13,057 nucleotides of DNA, taken from positions 1 to 13,057 of the forward strand of contig DJKX01000039.1 in the NCBI GenBank assembly GCA_002436185.1, read 5' to 3'. The notes beneath the pieces were generated by a model. It searched no databases. It was given only the letters and a program-made list of their open reading frames with translations, and had not been told where the DNA came from. Made by a program: the position numbers and the translations under genes. The stretch comes from Fidelibacterota bacterium UBA6531 (GTDB taxonomy: Bacteria > Fidelibacterota > Marinisomatia > Marinisomatales > TCS55). Positions 1 to 6,244 of this stretch are shown here, piece by piece. Each line of letters opens with the position of its first letter. The stretch's first letter is position 1.

Positions 1-102
1 CGTATCAAATTGAACCACTTTATTTTTTTTTGCCAAGGATTTTACCAAATGGCTGCCCAAAAAGCCTGAGGAACCGAGTACCAATATTTTTTTATTTTTC
101 AT
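1..102 (-). CDS. NAD(P)-dependent sugar epimerase/dehydratase, N-terminal fragment
   Basis: Only the first 34 codons are inside the window; the gene continues past the left edge. Translation from the ATG at 102 begins MKNKKILVLGSSGFLGSHLV. This has a beta strand followed by the GxxGxxG dinucleotide-binding loop (G10, G13, G16) of an extended short-chain dehydrogenase/reductase. A second strand (KVVQFD, residues 28-33) ends in an acidic residue, as expected for NAD binding. Proteins of this kind in polysaccharide loci are usually nucleotide-sugar 4-epimerases, 4,6-dehydratases or reductases. The specific reaction cannot be told because the catalytic YxxxK part is outside the window. It follows the methyltransferase gene after 73 bases with no convincing terminator, so it is probably the same operon. 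A run of nine A residues on the coding strand (23-31) lies within the frame and could cause sequencing or slippage indels. Confidence 0.75.
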   Translation of the reverse strand, partial: MKNKKILVLGSSGFLGSHLVKSLAKKNKVVQFDT

Positions 103-175
103 TAAATTTTATTTCAATTTTAATCTTCCAAGGTAATGTCACTACCTACAGAATTTGTTCTTTTTATTTCTTTAG

Positions 176-928
176 TCATAGCTTTTTTAAGTACAAACCA
201 CTTTGTTTATCAGTTTCTGAGCCATGGATAAAATTTGATACCGTAAACCCAATTTCATTTACCAATTTAAACAAATAATTCCTGTTATATCGAACGACAT
301 GGAGCGGGCCCGAATACTGTTCAAACAGGTAATCAACCGGGTTTATGCTCACATCAGATACATCTTCTTCAATAAAAGCAGTAAAGAAGACCCGGCCGCC
401 GCGTACTAGAATACGGAAAAAATCCTTTAAGTAGACACGCATGTCTTCCACCGTCATATGAGAGAAAACAGAAAAAAGGTAGATAATGTCCACACTTTCA
501 GAATCGAGGGGAAACTGAAAACCATCCTTAAGCTCCACTCCTTTCCTATTATAACGTGCATTGATAATATTTAAGTGCTGAAAACGGTAGTTCGGATTAT
601 TGCGCTCGATGAAACGCTCACACCATTTGATTGACTGCTTATGCACGTCCACGCCGACGTAGCTATCCAAGTCAAAAACCTGGAGCATACCAATAGGTAA
701 GCGACCGAAACCGCAACCAACATCGAGGACCCGGCTTTGCGGGGTGCACCCCAACAATGTTTTCAGTCGCTTGGCCTCGTTTACAGCCGAATCCAGAAAA
801 TAGGCATTGTCCCGGAATTCAGGTCCACACCAGCGACGGTGCGGTGGGGGCAGCACAACATCATTGTACTGTACCGAGCTGGTGGCGGGCAAACGGTTTT
901 TCAACTGGTGGATGAAGGCTTTCAGCAT
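176..928 (-). CDS. Class I SAM-dependent methyltransferase
   Basis: A 250-residue protein with a Rossmann-type SAM-binding domain. Motif I is VLDVGCGFG at residues 67-75. The acidic end of the second strand is in VGVDV (91-95). A motif IV-like segment occurs at 147-158 (DIIYLFSVFSHM), and RILVRGGRVFFTAF (172-185) is the late post-motif strand. It has no signal peptide or membrane segment, so it is cytoplasmic. In this locus it most likely methylates a sugar hydroxyl or a sugar precursor, but the substrate cannot be read from sequence. The ATG at 928 has no clear ribosome binding site. The coding region looks richer in G+C than its upstream neighbours (28 of 60 bases at 661-720, against 17 of 60 at 1381-1440), hinting at a different origin. 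It follows the 52-residue membrane peptide after 41 bases. Function as a methyltransferase is well supported; the target is inference. Confidence 0.85.
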   Translation of the reverse strand: MLKAFIHQLKNRLPATSSVQYNDVVLPPPHRRWCGPEFRDNAYFLDSAVNEAKRLKTLLGCTPQSRVLDVGCGFGRLPIGMLQVFDLDSYVGVDVHKQSIKWCERFIERNNPNYRFQHLNIINARYNRKGVELKDGFQFPLDSESVDIIYLFSVFSHMTVEDMRVYLKDFFRILVRGGRVFFTAFIEEDVSDVSINPVDYLFEQYSGPLHVVRYNRNYLFKLVNEIGFTVSNFIHGSETDKQSGLYLKKL

Positions 929-969
929 AGGTAGTGCTATTGTTTTGCTCTTAAATTAAATAACCGTAT

Positions 970-1128
970 TTAAAACAATACATAGATGAAAGGTGCCAGA
1001 GCAGATCCTTCGGTTAGAACCAACAATGTACCAAATAAAACAAAAAAGATTATAATCGGCACCAGCCACCATTTTTTACGGTATTTAAGAAATTCCCAGA
1101 TCTCTAAGAAAATGGAAAGCTTAGACAT
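970..1128 (-). CDS. Small SxtK-like / DUF5989 membrane peptide (52 aa)
   Basis: A short gene read directly from the complementary strand: ATG at 1128-1126, TAA at 972-970, 52 residues. It has an amphipathic, positively charged N-terminus (IWEFLKYRKKWWLVP, residues 10-24), then one membrane helix (about 22-39), then a C-terminal GSALAPFIYVLF (41-52). The K-K-W-W-L-x-P pattern and the terminal PFIYxLF match what I know of the DUF5989 family, the SxtK-like peptides found next to SxtI/SxtJ. Here too it sits just downstream of a carbamoyltransferase, an SxtJ homologue and an SGNH protein. A strong AGGAG ten bases before the ATG, inside the end of the SGNH gene, supports translation; the spacer between the genes is only four bases. 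No biochemical function is known to me. It is probably an inner-membrane partner of SxtJ or the SGNH protein. Gene finders with a length cut-off would miss it. Confidence 0.88.
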   Translation of the reverse strand: MSKLSIFLEIWEFLKYRKKWWLVPIIIFFVLFGTLLVLTEGSALAPFIYVLF

Positions 1129-1132
1129 ATAA

Positions 1133-2266
1133 TTATTGCTCCTTTTTTAGGTTTTTCAAAACAAGCGGTAAAACATAGTCTGCCACAACACGATGCCCTT
1201 CTTCATTAAAATGACCGTCAATTTTACCATACATGGTGTATCCATGATTAAACTGTTTTTGCATAAAAAATAAAGGGTCATGCAATTCAATGCGATTCTC
1301 TTGAAAGTATTCTGCCAGTAATTCATTGGGTTGTTTTAAATCTACTGAATCCAGGGGTATATCAAAGTTTTCTATATGTTCATAGAAAATTTTAGTATTA
1401 CACTGATAAACGCTTGGTAATAAAATAAAAACAACGGGGACATTCAGACGTTGAAATTCGTCATGAATATTTTTACATATACCGGACGTTATCCCCCACC
1501 TGGCAGAAGATTGTTCACTTAATAAAAATATATCCGGAAAATATGCTGCAGTTAGACCAAATTTAGCGAGAATGGATTGAAATCTGTGTTTCAGAAAAAT
1601 AAATAAATGTGATCTAACTTCAAGAAAATCATTTATCGGATATAAAACAGAATTAATAAAAGAAGACCAACTTAAATCTTCAGGAATACTAAAACTGTGT
1701 TGGGGTGAAACTTGTTCAAAGTTGTATGAAGTATTTACTGATGTTACAATGTCATTAGACACATACAAAAAAACTAAACACATATCCAATTTGAGTCTGT
1801 TTTCTTTTAATACTTTTTTTGCTTCCAACAAATAATGATTCGGATCCCATCCCCCTACAGCTGAATTATAAAAATCAACATTTAGGGTATATTGGGACTG
1901 TAAATCTTGTTTTAATAATTGAGGGATAGTTTTTTCATTTTCCACCTGCAAGGCCGCTAAAAAAGAGTCGCCAAGGATCAAAACGTTAAGAGGATTTCCC
2001 GTATTTTTTATTTTGTTGTCAGTTGCATTTATTCTATAACCATATTCATCTGTACGGAAATGCACCAATCCTGCGCCCGCATGATTTACCACTGTATTTG
2101 TATTTTCAAGATACCTCCATCCAAAAGTACTATCTGGTTGGTATACATCCGGGGGAGCGTAGATTAACTGCTGAGGAAGAAACAACCTCACAATGGTTTC
2201 TGCAATTACGGTGCAGAAAAGCAGAGAAGCAAATAAAAGAAGAAAATTTTTAGTACTGTTTTTCAT
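1133..2266 (-). CDS. SGNH/GDSL-family hydrolase or O-acyltransferase, membrane-anchored
   Basis: A 377-residue protein. Residues 8-25 form one hydrophobic segment without an obvious signal peptidase site, so it is probably anchored in the inner membrane with the catalytic domain in the periplasm. SGNH blocks are visible. The nucleophile serine is in LILGDSF (96-102, S101). An oxyanion glycine region is NSAVGGWD (134-141). The block III asparagine is in YVSND (168-172, N171). The C-terminal catalytic pair is in DGHFNEEGH (350-358, D350 and H352). The D-x-H spacing resembles AlgX-like SGNH proteins more than the D-x-x-H of classic GDSL esterases. In polysaccharide loci such proteins add or remove acyl groups on the glycan. 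Here it lies between the SxtJ-like and SxtK-like genes, so it may act with the carbamoylation module. It overlaps the SxtJ gene by 17 bases, implying translational coupling. Substrate unknown. Confidence 0.82.
   Translation of the reverse strand: MKNSTKNFLLLFASLLFCTVIAETIVRLFLPQQLIYAPPDVYQPDSTFGWRYLENTNTVVNHAGAGLVHFRTDEYGYRINATDNKIKNTGNPLNVLILGDSFLAALQVENEKTIPQLLKQDLQSQYTLNVDFYNSAVGGWDPNHYLLEAKKVLKENRLKLDMCLVFLYVSNDIVTSVNTSYNFEQVSPQHSFSIPEDLSWSSFINSVLYPINDFLEVRSHLFIFLKHRFQSILAKFGLTAAYFPDIFLLSEQSSARWGITSGICKNIHDEFQRLNVPVVFILLPSVYQCNTKIFYEHIENFDIPLDSVDLKQPNELLAEYFQENRIELHDPLFFMQKQFNHGYTMYGKIDGHFNEEGHRVVADYVLPLVLKNLKKEQ
1139..1143 (-). promoter_or_regulatory. Ribosome binding site of the 52-residue peptide
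   Basis: On the minus strand this reads AGGAG, ten bases upstream of the ATG at 1128. It lies within the last codons of the SGNH gene (AAG GAG CAA TAA). Most other starts in this window lack so clear a Shine-Dalgarno, so it argues that the small downstream frame is really translated. Confidence 0.6.
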
Positions 2267-2663
2267 AGTCTTTCAAAACACGTTTCTCAGTTTTTCTATC
2301 ATTCCAATAGGAGTTATTTAATTTATCCACCCTGAGACTGAGGAACTGTTTCCCAAATAATCTTAAAGTTAGTCCAATCGTTGTAAATATAATATAAAAG
2401 AGCAAACTTAATATTATACGTGTCATTATCCATCCAAGGATGGTGGCGAAAATCATCCATATCCAATAAATGGGTTTTAGAATAAAAGGGATCATTATTC
2501 CAAGAATACAGAAGGTTATACCAAAAGTAAGTAATATTTGAAATGATTCTTTTTCCTTCCAGAATAAAAACCCGGCAATGATCAATAATATTACGCCGAT
2601 GGTAATCCCAAACTTCCGTAAATCACTTTTTTCACTTTTTATATTTTTTATTTCTTCTAGCAT
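2250..2663 (-). CDS. SxtJ-like integral membrane protein
   Basis: A 137-residue protein. It has a charged N-terminal stretch (1-17), hydrophobic segments at about 18-35, 42-62 and 67-100, and a basic C-terminal tail with SYWNDRKTEKR (118-128) ending in DYEKQY. This length, the multi-helix layout and the tail (SYW, then R, then YEKQ at the end) fit the SxtJ family, named from the saxitoxin cluster, where its role is unknown. It starts three bases after the stop of the carbamoyltransferase gene and overlaps the SGNH start by 17 bases. That is the usual partnership of SxtJ with an O-carbamoyltransferase. A plausible role is to hold the carbamoyltransferase at the membrane, where lipid-linked sugar or nascent glycan is available; that is inference. 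Other small polysaccharide-locus membrane proteins are possible, but the neighbourhood makes SxtJ the best call. Confidence 0.82.
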   Translation of the reverse strand: MLEEIKNIKSEKSDLRKFGITIGVILLIIAGFLFWKEKESFQILLTFGITFCILGIMIPFILKPIYWIWMIFATILGWIMTRIILSLLFYIIFTTIGLTLRLFGKQFLSLRVDKLNNSYWNDRKTEKRVLKDYEKQY

Positions 2664-2666
2664 ACC

Positions 2667-4484
2667 TTAATCCAGTTCAAATTCACTCCGCCAGTCAGAA
2701 TCTCCTACAATTGTTTTTTGATCCTTTTTATCCAACAAATAATTCCCCATTATTAAGTAATCCATTTCCGTCCGCATGAAACAAAGATATGCATCTTTCG
2801 GTGTACATACAATAGGCTCTCCACGAACATTGAACGATGTATTAACAATAACGGGACAGTCGTATTTATCATTGAACTTTGTAAGCATCTTATGGTAGCG
2901 GGGGTTAGTTATTCCATTCACTGACTGAATCCTAGCGGAATAATCCACGTGTGTGATTGCCGGTATTTCAGAACGAACTACATTTAGCTTTTCAAGACCG
3001 AAATAAGAATTTTGTTTTTTTGACATTGCTACCTGTCTATCTTTTTGAACATTGGCAACCAACAGCATATAGGGGCTTTCCCGATCAATCTCAAAATAAT
3101 CAGAAATATTTTCTGCTCTGACTGATGGTGCGAAAGGTCTAAAACTTTCTCTATATTTGATTTTTAGGTTCATCGTTTTTTGCATTTCAGATGATCTGGC
3201 ATCACCAATGATTGTTCTGGAACCCAACGCTCTTGGTCCGAATTCCATCCGTCCCTGAAACCAGCCTATTACCTTTTCATCGGCAATCAGATCCGCTATT
3301 TTATCAGGTAATTCTTCATCCGTCAGAGTTTGATAAGAATAGTCATTCTTTTTAAGAAATGATTCAATACTGCCGTTACTGAAATTCGGTCCGAGATAGG
3401 CACCTTTCATAAAATCATTTTTATTATCCGCATTTCTAATATTTCCCAAAAACTGGTACCATGTGAGCAATGCACATCCGATAGCACCTCCGGCATCTCC
3501 AGCTGCAGGCTGTATCCAGATATTATCAAATAAGCCAGATCGTAATAGTTTTCCATTGGCAACACAATTCAATGCAACACCGCCGGCAAGACAAAGATAC
3601 TTCATTCCTGTTTCTTTTCTTACGTGCTTTGCCATTTTTAGTACAATTTCTTCAGTTACTTCCTGAACTGAACGCGCCAGGTCCATTTCTTTTTGAGTGA
3701 GTTCACTTTCAGGTTTCCGCGGCGGACCTCCAAAAAGTTGGTGAAATTTTGCACTGGTCATGGTCAAGCCAGCACAATAATTAAAATAATCCATATTCAT
3801 CTTAAAAGAACCGTCTTCTTTCACATCAATCAAATGCTCATAAATCAAATCTTTGTATTTTGCTTCACCATAAGGCGCTAATCCCATCACTTTATATTCA
3901 CCGGAATTAACCCTAAAACCAGTGTAATAAGTAAACGCAGAATAAAGCAATCCAAGTGAATGAGGAAATTGAATGTCTGCCAGCAACTCAATCTGGTTAT
4001 CTTTGCCAAACCCAAAACTGGATGTTGGCCATTCGCCAACACCGTCCATCGTAATAAATGCAGCTTCCTGAAATGGAGAAGGGAAGAATGCTGATGCAGC
4101 ATGGGATTCATGATGTTCTGGAAAAATAATTTTACCGGAATAATTCAGTTCATCTTTGATTATTTCTTTGATCCAGATCTTTTTCTTAATCCATAACGGC
4201 ATTGCCTTTAAAAATGAGCCTATCCCAAAAGGTGCATAAGCCAAATAGGTTTCCAAAATCCGTTCGAATTTCAGAAATGGTTTGTCATAAAAAGCGACAT
4301 AATCCAGTTCCGTACCATCTATGCCAGCTTCTCTCAAACAATACTGAATTGCATTGGATGGAAATGTATGATCATGTTTTTTTCTGGTAAACCGTTCTTC
4401 TTGAGCCGCCGCCACAATTATGCCATTCTTTATAAGGCAAGCTGCGCTATCATGATAAAATGCTGATATACCCAGAATATACAT
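2667..4484 (-). CDS. O-carbamoyltransferase (NodU/CmcH/TobZ/SxtI family)
   Basis: A full-length 605-residue protein of the family that forms carbamoyl-adenylate from carbamoyl phosphate and ATP and moves the carbamoyl group to a hydroxyl. The N-terminal Kae1-like domain opens with ILGISAFYHDSAACLI (3-18). It carries the metal-binding HxxxH (H124 and H128 in PEHHESHAA), DGVGEW (147-152), AGGVALNC (300-307) and GDAGG (329-333). The C-terminal YrdC-like domain has GWFQGRMEFGPRALGSRTI (407-425) and VNTSFNVRGEPIV (547-559). All expected motifs look intact. The start at 4484 leaves almost nothing before the first strand, as in the family. In a glycan locus the acceptor is probably a sugar hydroxyl, as for NodU on Nod factor, rather than a small-molecule antibiotic or toxin. 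The SxtJ-like gene follows directly. The phosphoglycosyl transferase gene ends 48 bases upstream. Confidence 0.93.
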   Translation of the reverse strand: MYILGISAFYHDSAACLIKNGIIVAAAQEERFTRKKHDHTFPSNAIQYCLREAGIDGTELDYVAFYDKPFLKFERILETYLAYAPFGIGSFLKAMPLWIKKKIWIKEIIKDELNYSGKIIFPEHHESHAASAFFPSPFQEAAFITMDGVGEWPTSSFGFGKDNQIELLADIQFPHSLGLLYSAFTYYTGFRVNSGEYKVMGLAPYGEAKYKDLIYEHLIDVKEDGSFKMNMDYFNYCAGLTMTSAKFHQLFGGPPRKPESELTQKEMDLARSVQEVTEEIVLKMAKHVRKETGMKYLCLAGGVALNCVANGKLLRSGLFDNIWIQPAAGDAGGAIGCALLTWYQFLGNIRNADNKNDFMKGAYLGPNFSNGSIESFLKKNDYSYQTLTDEELPDKIADLIADEKVIGWFQGRMEFGPRALGSRTIIGDARSSEMQKTMNLKIKYRESFRPFAPSVRAENISDYFEIDRESPYMLLVANVQKDRQVAMSKKQNSYFGLEKLNVVRSEIPAITHVDYSARIQSVNGITNPRYHKMLTKFNDKYDCPVIVNTSFNVRGEPIVCTPKDAYLCFMRTEMDYLIMGNYLLDKKDQKTIVGDSDWRSEFELD

Positions 4485-4532
4485 TTACCAAAAGTTATAA
4501 TATTTGTTTAGGAAGGTAATTTTTAAAAGGAT

Positions 4533-5162
4533 TCAATCAAGGTATTCTGTTTCAGAATTATCCGAAATTTCATGTGTTCGTTTCGTTCCCATGAATTCCG
4601 GCATAATTTCCTGCTCTTTTGAGGTAACCCCAACACCTTTAAACACCAATAAAATTGTAATCAGAATTATTTTTATATCTAAAAAAAAGGAATGATCATT
4701 TACATATTGAACATCAAATTCAAAGCGTTCTTCCCATGACAATTGATTGCGCCCCTTAATTTGTGCTAATCCAGTTATGCCAGGTTTGACCTGGAAGCGC
4801 TTTTTTTGAAAGGCGTTGAATCGGGAAAAATATTTTTGGGGTAATGGCCGGGGACCAACCAAACTCATGTCTCCCTTGATAACATTGATTAATACGGGAA
4901 ATTCATCAATACTCGTTCGTCTTAAGAATTTTCCCCATTTGGTCAGGCGGGTAATATCGTGAGAAGCGCTGATTGATTGCCCGGTGGCCATGGTTCTAAA
5001 CTTCACCATTGTGAAGGGAGCGCCATTTATGCCCAAGCGCTCATGAAAAAACAAAATCGGGTATCCTTGAAATAAAAGGCTTAGTACCATAATAATCAAT
5101 AAAATTGGCGATAAAATGATAATACCCACTAAGGTGAACAAAGTATCAAAAAATCGTTTCAT
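4533..5162 (-). CDS. Initiating phosphoglycosyl transferase (bacterial sugar transferase, WcaJ/PglC type)
   Basis: A 209-residue monotopic phosphoglycosyl transferase. It transfers a sugar-1-phosphate from a nucleotide sugar to undecaprenyl phosphate and so begins the lipid-linked repeat unit. Residues 8-31 form the reentrant hydrophobic helix with the usual S-P break (LSPILL, 17-22). Then follow VKFRTM (53-58), the catalytic Asp-Glu pair in RRTSIDEFP (81-89; D86, E87), GDMSLVGPRP (97-106) and KPGITGLAQ (126-134). The protein is the short form with only the catalytic domain, not the long WbaP/WcaJ form with extra N-terminal helices and a CoA-binding-like domain. An acidic tail of about 25 residues follows the last hydrophobic segment (160-175) and is not part of the core. 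The gene starts 15 bases after the stop of the zinc-ribbon methyltransferase gene. The first sugar cannot be predicted reliably. Confidence 0.93.
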   Translation of the reverse strand: MKRFFDTLFTLVGIIILSPILLIIMVLSLLFQGYPILFFHERLGINGAPFTMVKFRTMATGQSISASHDITRLTKWGKFLRRTSIDEFPVLINVIKGDMSLVGPRPLPQKYFSRFNAFQKKRFQVKPGITGLAQIKGRNQLSWEERFEFDVQYVNDHSFFLDIKIILITILLVFKGVGVTSKEQEIMPEFMGTKRTHEISDNSETEYLD

Positions 5163-5177
5163 TGGTATCTTGGTCTT

Positions 5178-6020
5178 CTAATCTCCTGAATATTGGGCCA
5201 GTCCAATCAATAAACTGCCCAACCCGATTTTACCCGCAAATGAGTAAAAAGATTTTTGAAATAAATTATAATCCCGAACTTGGCCCCATATTCCATCTGT
5301 ATTTCCACAATCAATGACCATTTTTGAATATAAATCAAATTGCCTAAATAAATGTTTGATTGTTTGTTTTCTATAGGCACGTAAATGCATGGGAGGTTGA
5401 ATAAAACCGTAATCAAAAGACAGTTTTGAGGATATCCGCCGCAATCGGGCCGTCAATGAATTTTGGTTTGGCAACTCCAAGTGAATGATGCCCCCAGGCT
5501 TGAGACGGGACACAATGGATCGCATGAAAGCCAGTGGATCTTCAACATGTTCAATCACCTGATGGGCCATAATTACATCATACGTTTTTTCCACTAATTC
5601 CAGGGGTTTATCAGAAATTGGAATATTATTTTTTTCGCCAAAATCTTTCCAATAAGAATTTATTTCAATTCCATCCCATTGAATAGATTCTTGTTTATAG
5701 GGCTTATAGAATACACCGGGTCCGCATCCAATTTCCAGAATATTTTGGCATTTTCTTTTGAGGATTGATTCATAAATATTGATTCTTCTTCTAGCGTATT
5801 GCGTTGCCAATTCATTTGTTTTATGGAAAGCATTGGCCATCATTTCAATTCCTTCCAAATGGACAGGAGAAGAATTGCCTCCAGATTCTTTTTCAACCAT
5901 TTGGCTGCAATAATCCAACCCGCATTGATTGCAGTGAATCACGGGGTACTCTCCCCAAGAAAACTTATTCAATGCATCTGAGCCCGAACATACAGGACAG
6001 GATTGCTCAAAATTATTCAT
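5178..6020 (-). CDS. Class I SAM-dependent methyltransferase with N-terminal zinc ribbon
   Basis: A 280-residue cytoplasmic protein. The N-terminus holds two cysteine pairs, CPVC (8-11) and CNQC (30-33), spaced like a small zinc ribbon. A Methyltransf_23-like domain follows: motif I ILEIGCGPG (94-102), an acidic residue after strand 2 in GIEIN (117-121), HQVIEHVEDP (153-162), and RLKPGGIIHLELPN (172-185). The cysteine pairs plus HxxxHxxDP resemble the methyltransferases often encoded in polysaccharide and deoxysugar clusters, including C-methyltransferase relatives. The C-terminal part (about 190-280) has no signature I recognise. It probably methylates a sugar or a sugar nucleotide. The start is the ATG at 6020, preceded by the only sizeable gap in the locus (224 bases). 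That gap might carry an internal promoter or a terminator for the upstream genes. Confidence 0.87.
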   Translation of the reverse strand: MNNFEQSCPVCSGSDALNKFSWGEYPVIHCNQCGLDYCSQMVEKESGGNSSPVHLEGIEMMANAFHKTNELATQYARRRINIYESILKRKCQNILEIGCGPGVFYKPYKQESIQWDGIEINSYWKDFGEKNNIPISDKPLELVEKTYDVIMAHQVIEHVEDPLAFMRSIVSRLKPGGIIHLELPNQNSLTARLRRISSKLSFDYGFIQPPMHLRAYRKQTIKHLFRQFDLYSKMVIDCGNTDGIWGQVRDYNLFQKSFYSFAGKIGLGSLLIGLAQYSGD

Positions 6021-6244
6021 AATAATTTAAAAACTGAAATATAGATTTATTGAAAAATACATATTTTTTCACATCCCGGCTAGCAAACACTAAAGTTATG
6101 CCTGACAAGCATCTTACTTCTTCCACTGTTTTTTACCCCATCTCAATCTTCCCCGTTAAGGGGAAGAGGTTGAAGGGACAGGAAGGACAAAAATCATACA
6201 ATTTTTTCTCTTTTTTCGACATACTACGGAATTTTACTAAGGTC
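6021..6244. other. Intergenic gap inside the locus
   Basis: This 224-base gap is the longest in the window and separates the GT4 gene from the zinc-ribbon methyltransferase gene. It is very A+T-rich near the methyltransferase start. On the minus strand the segment before the ATG contains TATATTTC, one base off the Bacteroidetes -7 consensus TAnnTTTG, but I see no convincing -33 element, so a promoter here is only a possibility. The middle of the gap holds a G+C-rich hairpin described separately. I find no credible gene in it on either strand. Confidence 0.5.
6143..6173. repeat. G+C-rich inverted repeat / stem-loop
   Basis: TCTTCCCC at 6147-6154 pairs perfectly with GGGGAAGA at 6160-6167 around a five-base loop (GTTAA). 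An outer TCAA/TTGA pair (6143-6146 with 6170-6173) extends the stem past a two-base bulge. The hairpin stands out against the A+T-rich surroundings. Neither strand has a run of T straight after the stem, so a classic Rho-independent terminator is unlikely. The form resembles short intergenic palindromic repeats dispersed in many bacterial genomes. It could also stabilise or process the transcript between the glycosyltransferase genes and the downstream modification genes. Confidence 0.55.

Noticed and set aside
131..147. Small inverted repeat AGGTA/TACCT between the methyltransferase and epimerase genes
   Set aside because: Only five base pairs, A+T-rich and without a following T-tract on the minus strand; too weak to call a terminator.
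30..278. Plus-strand frame of 82 codons at the left edge
   Set aside because: It is antisense to both the epimerase fragment with its clear GxxGxxG motif and the methyltransferase C-terminus; the translation is typical of A+T-rich shadow frames.
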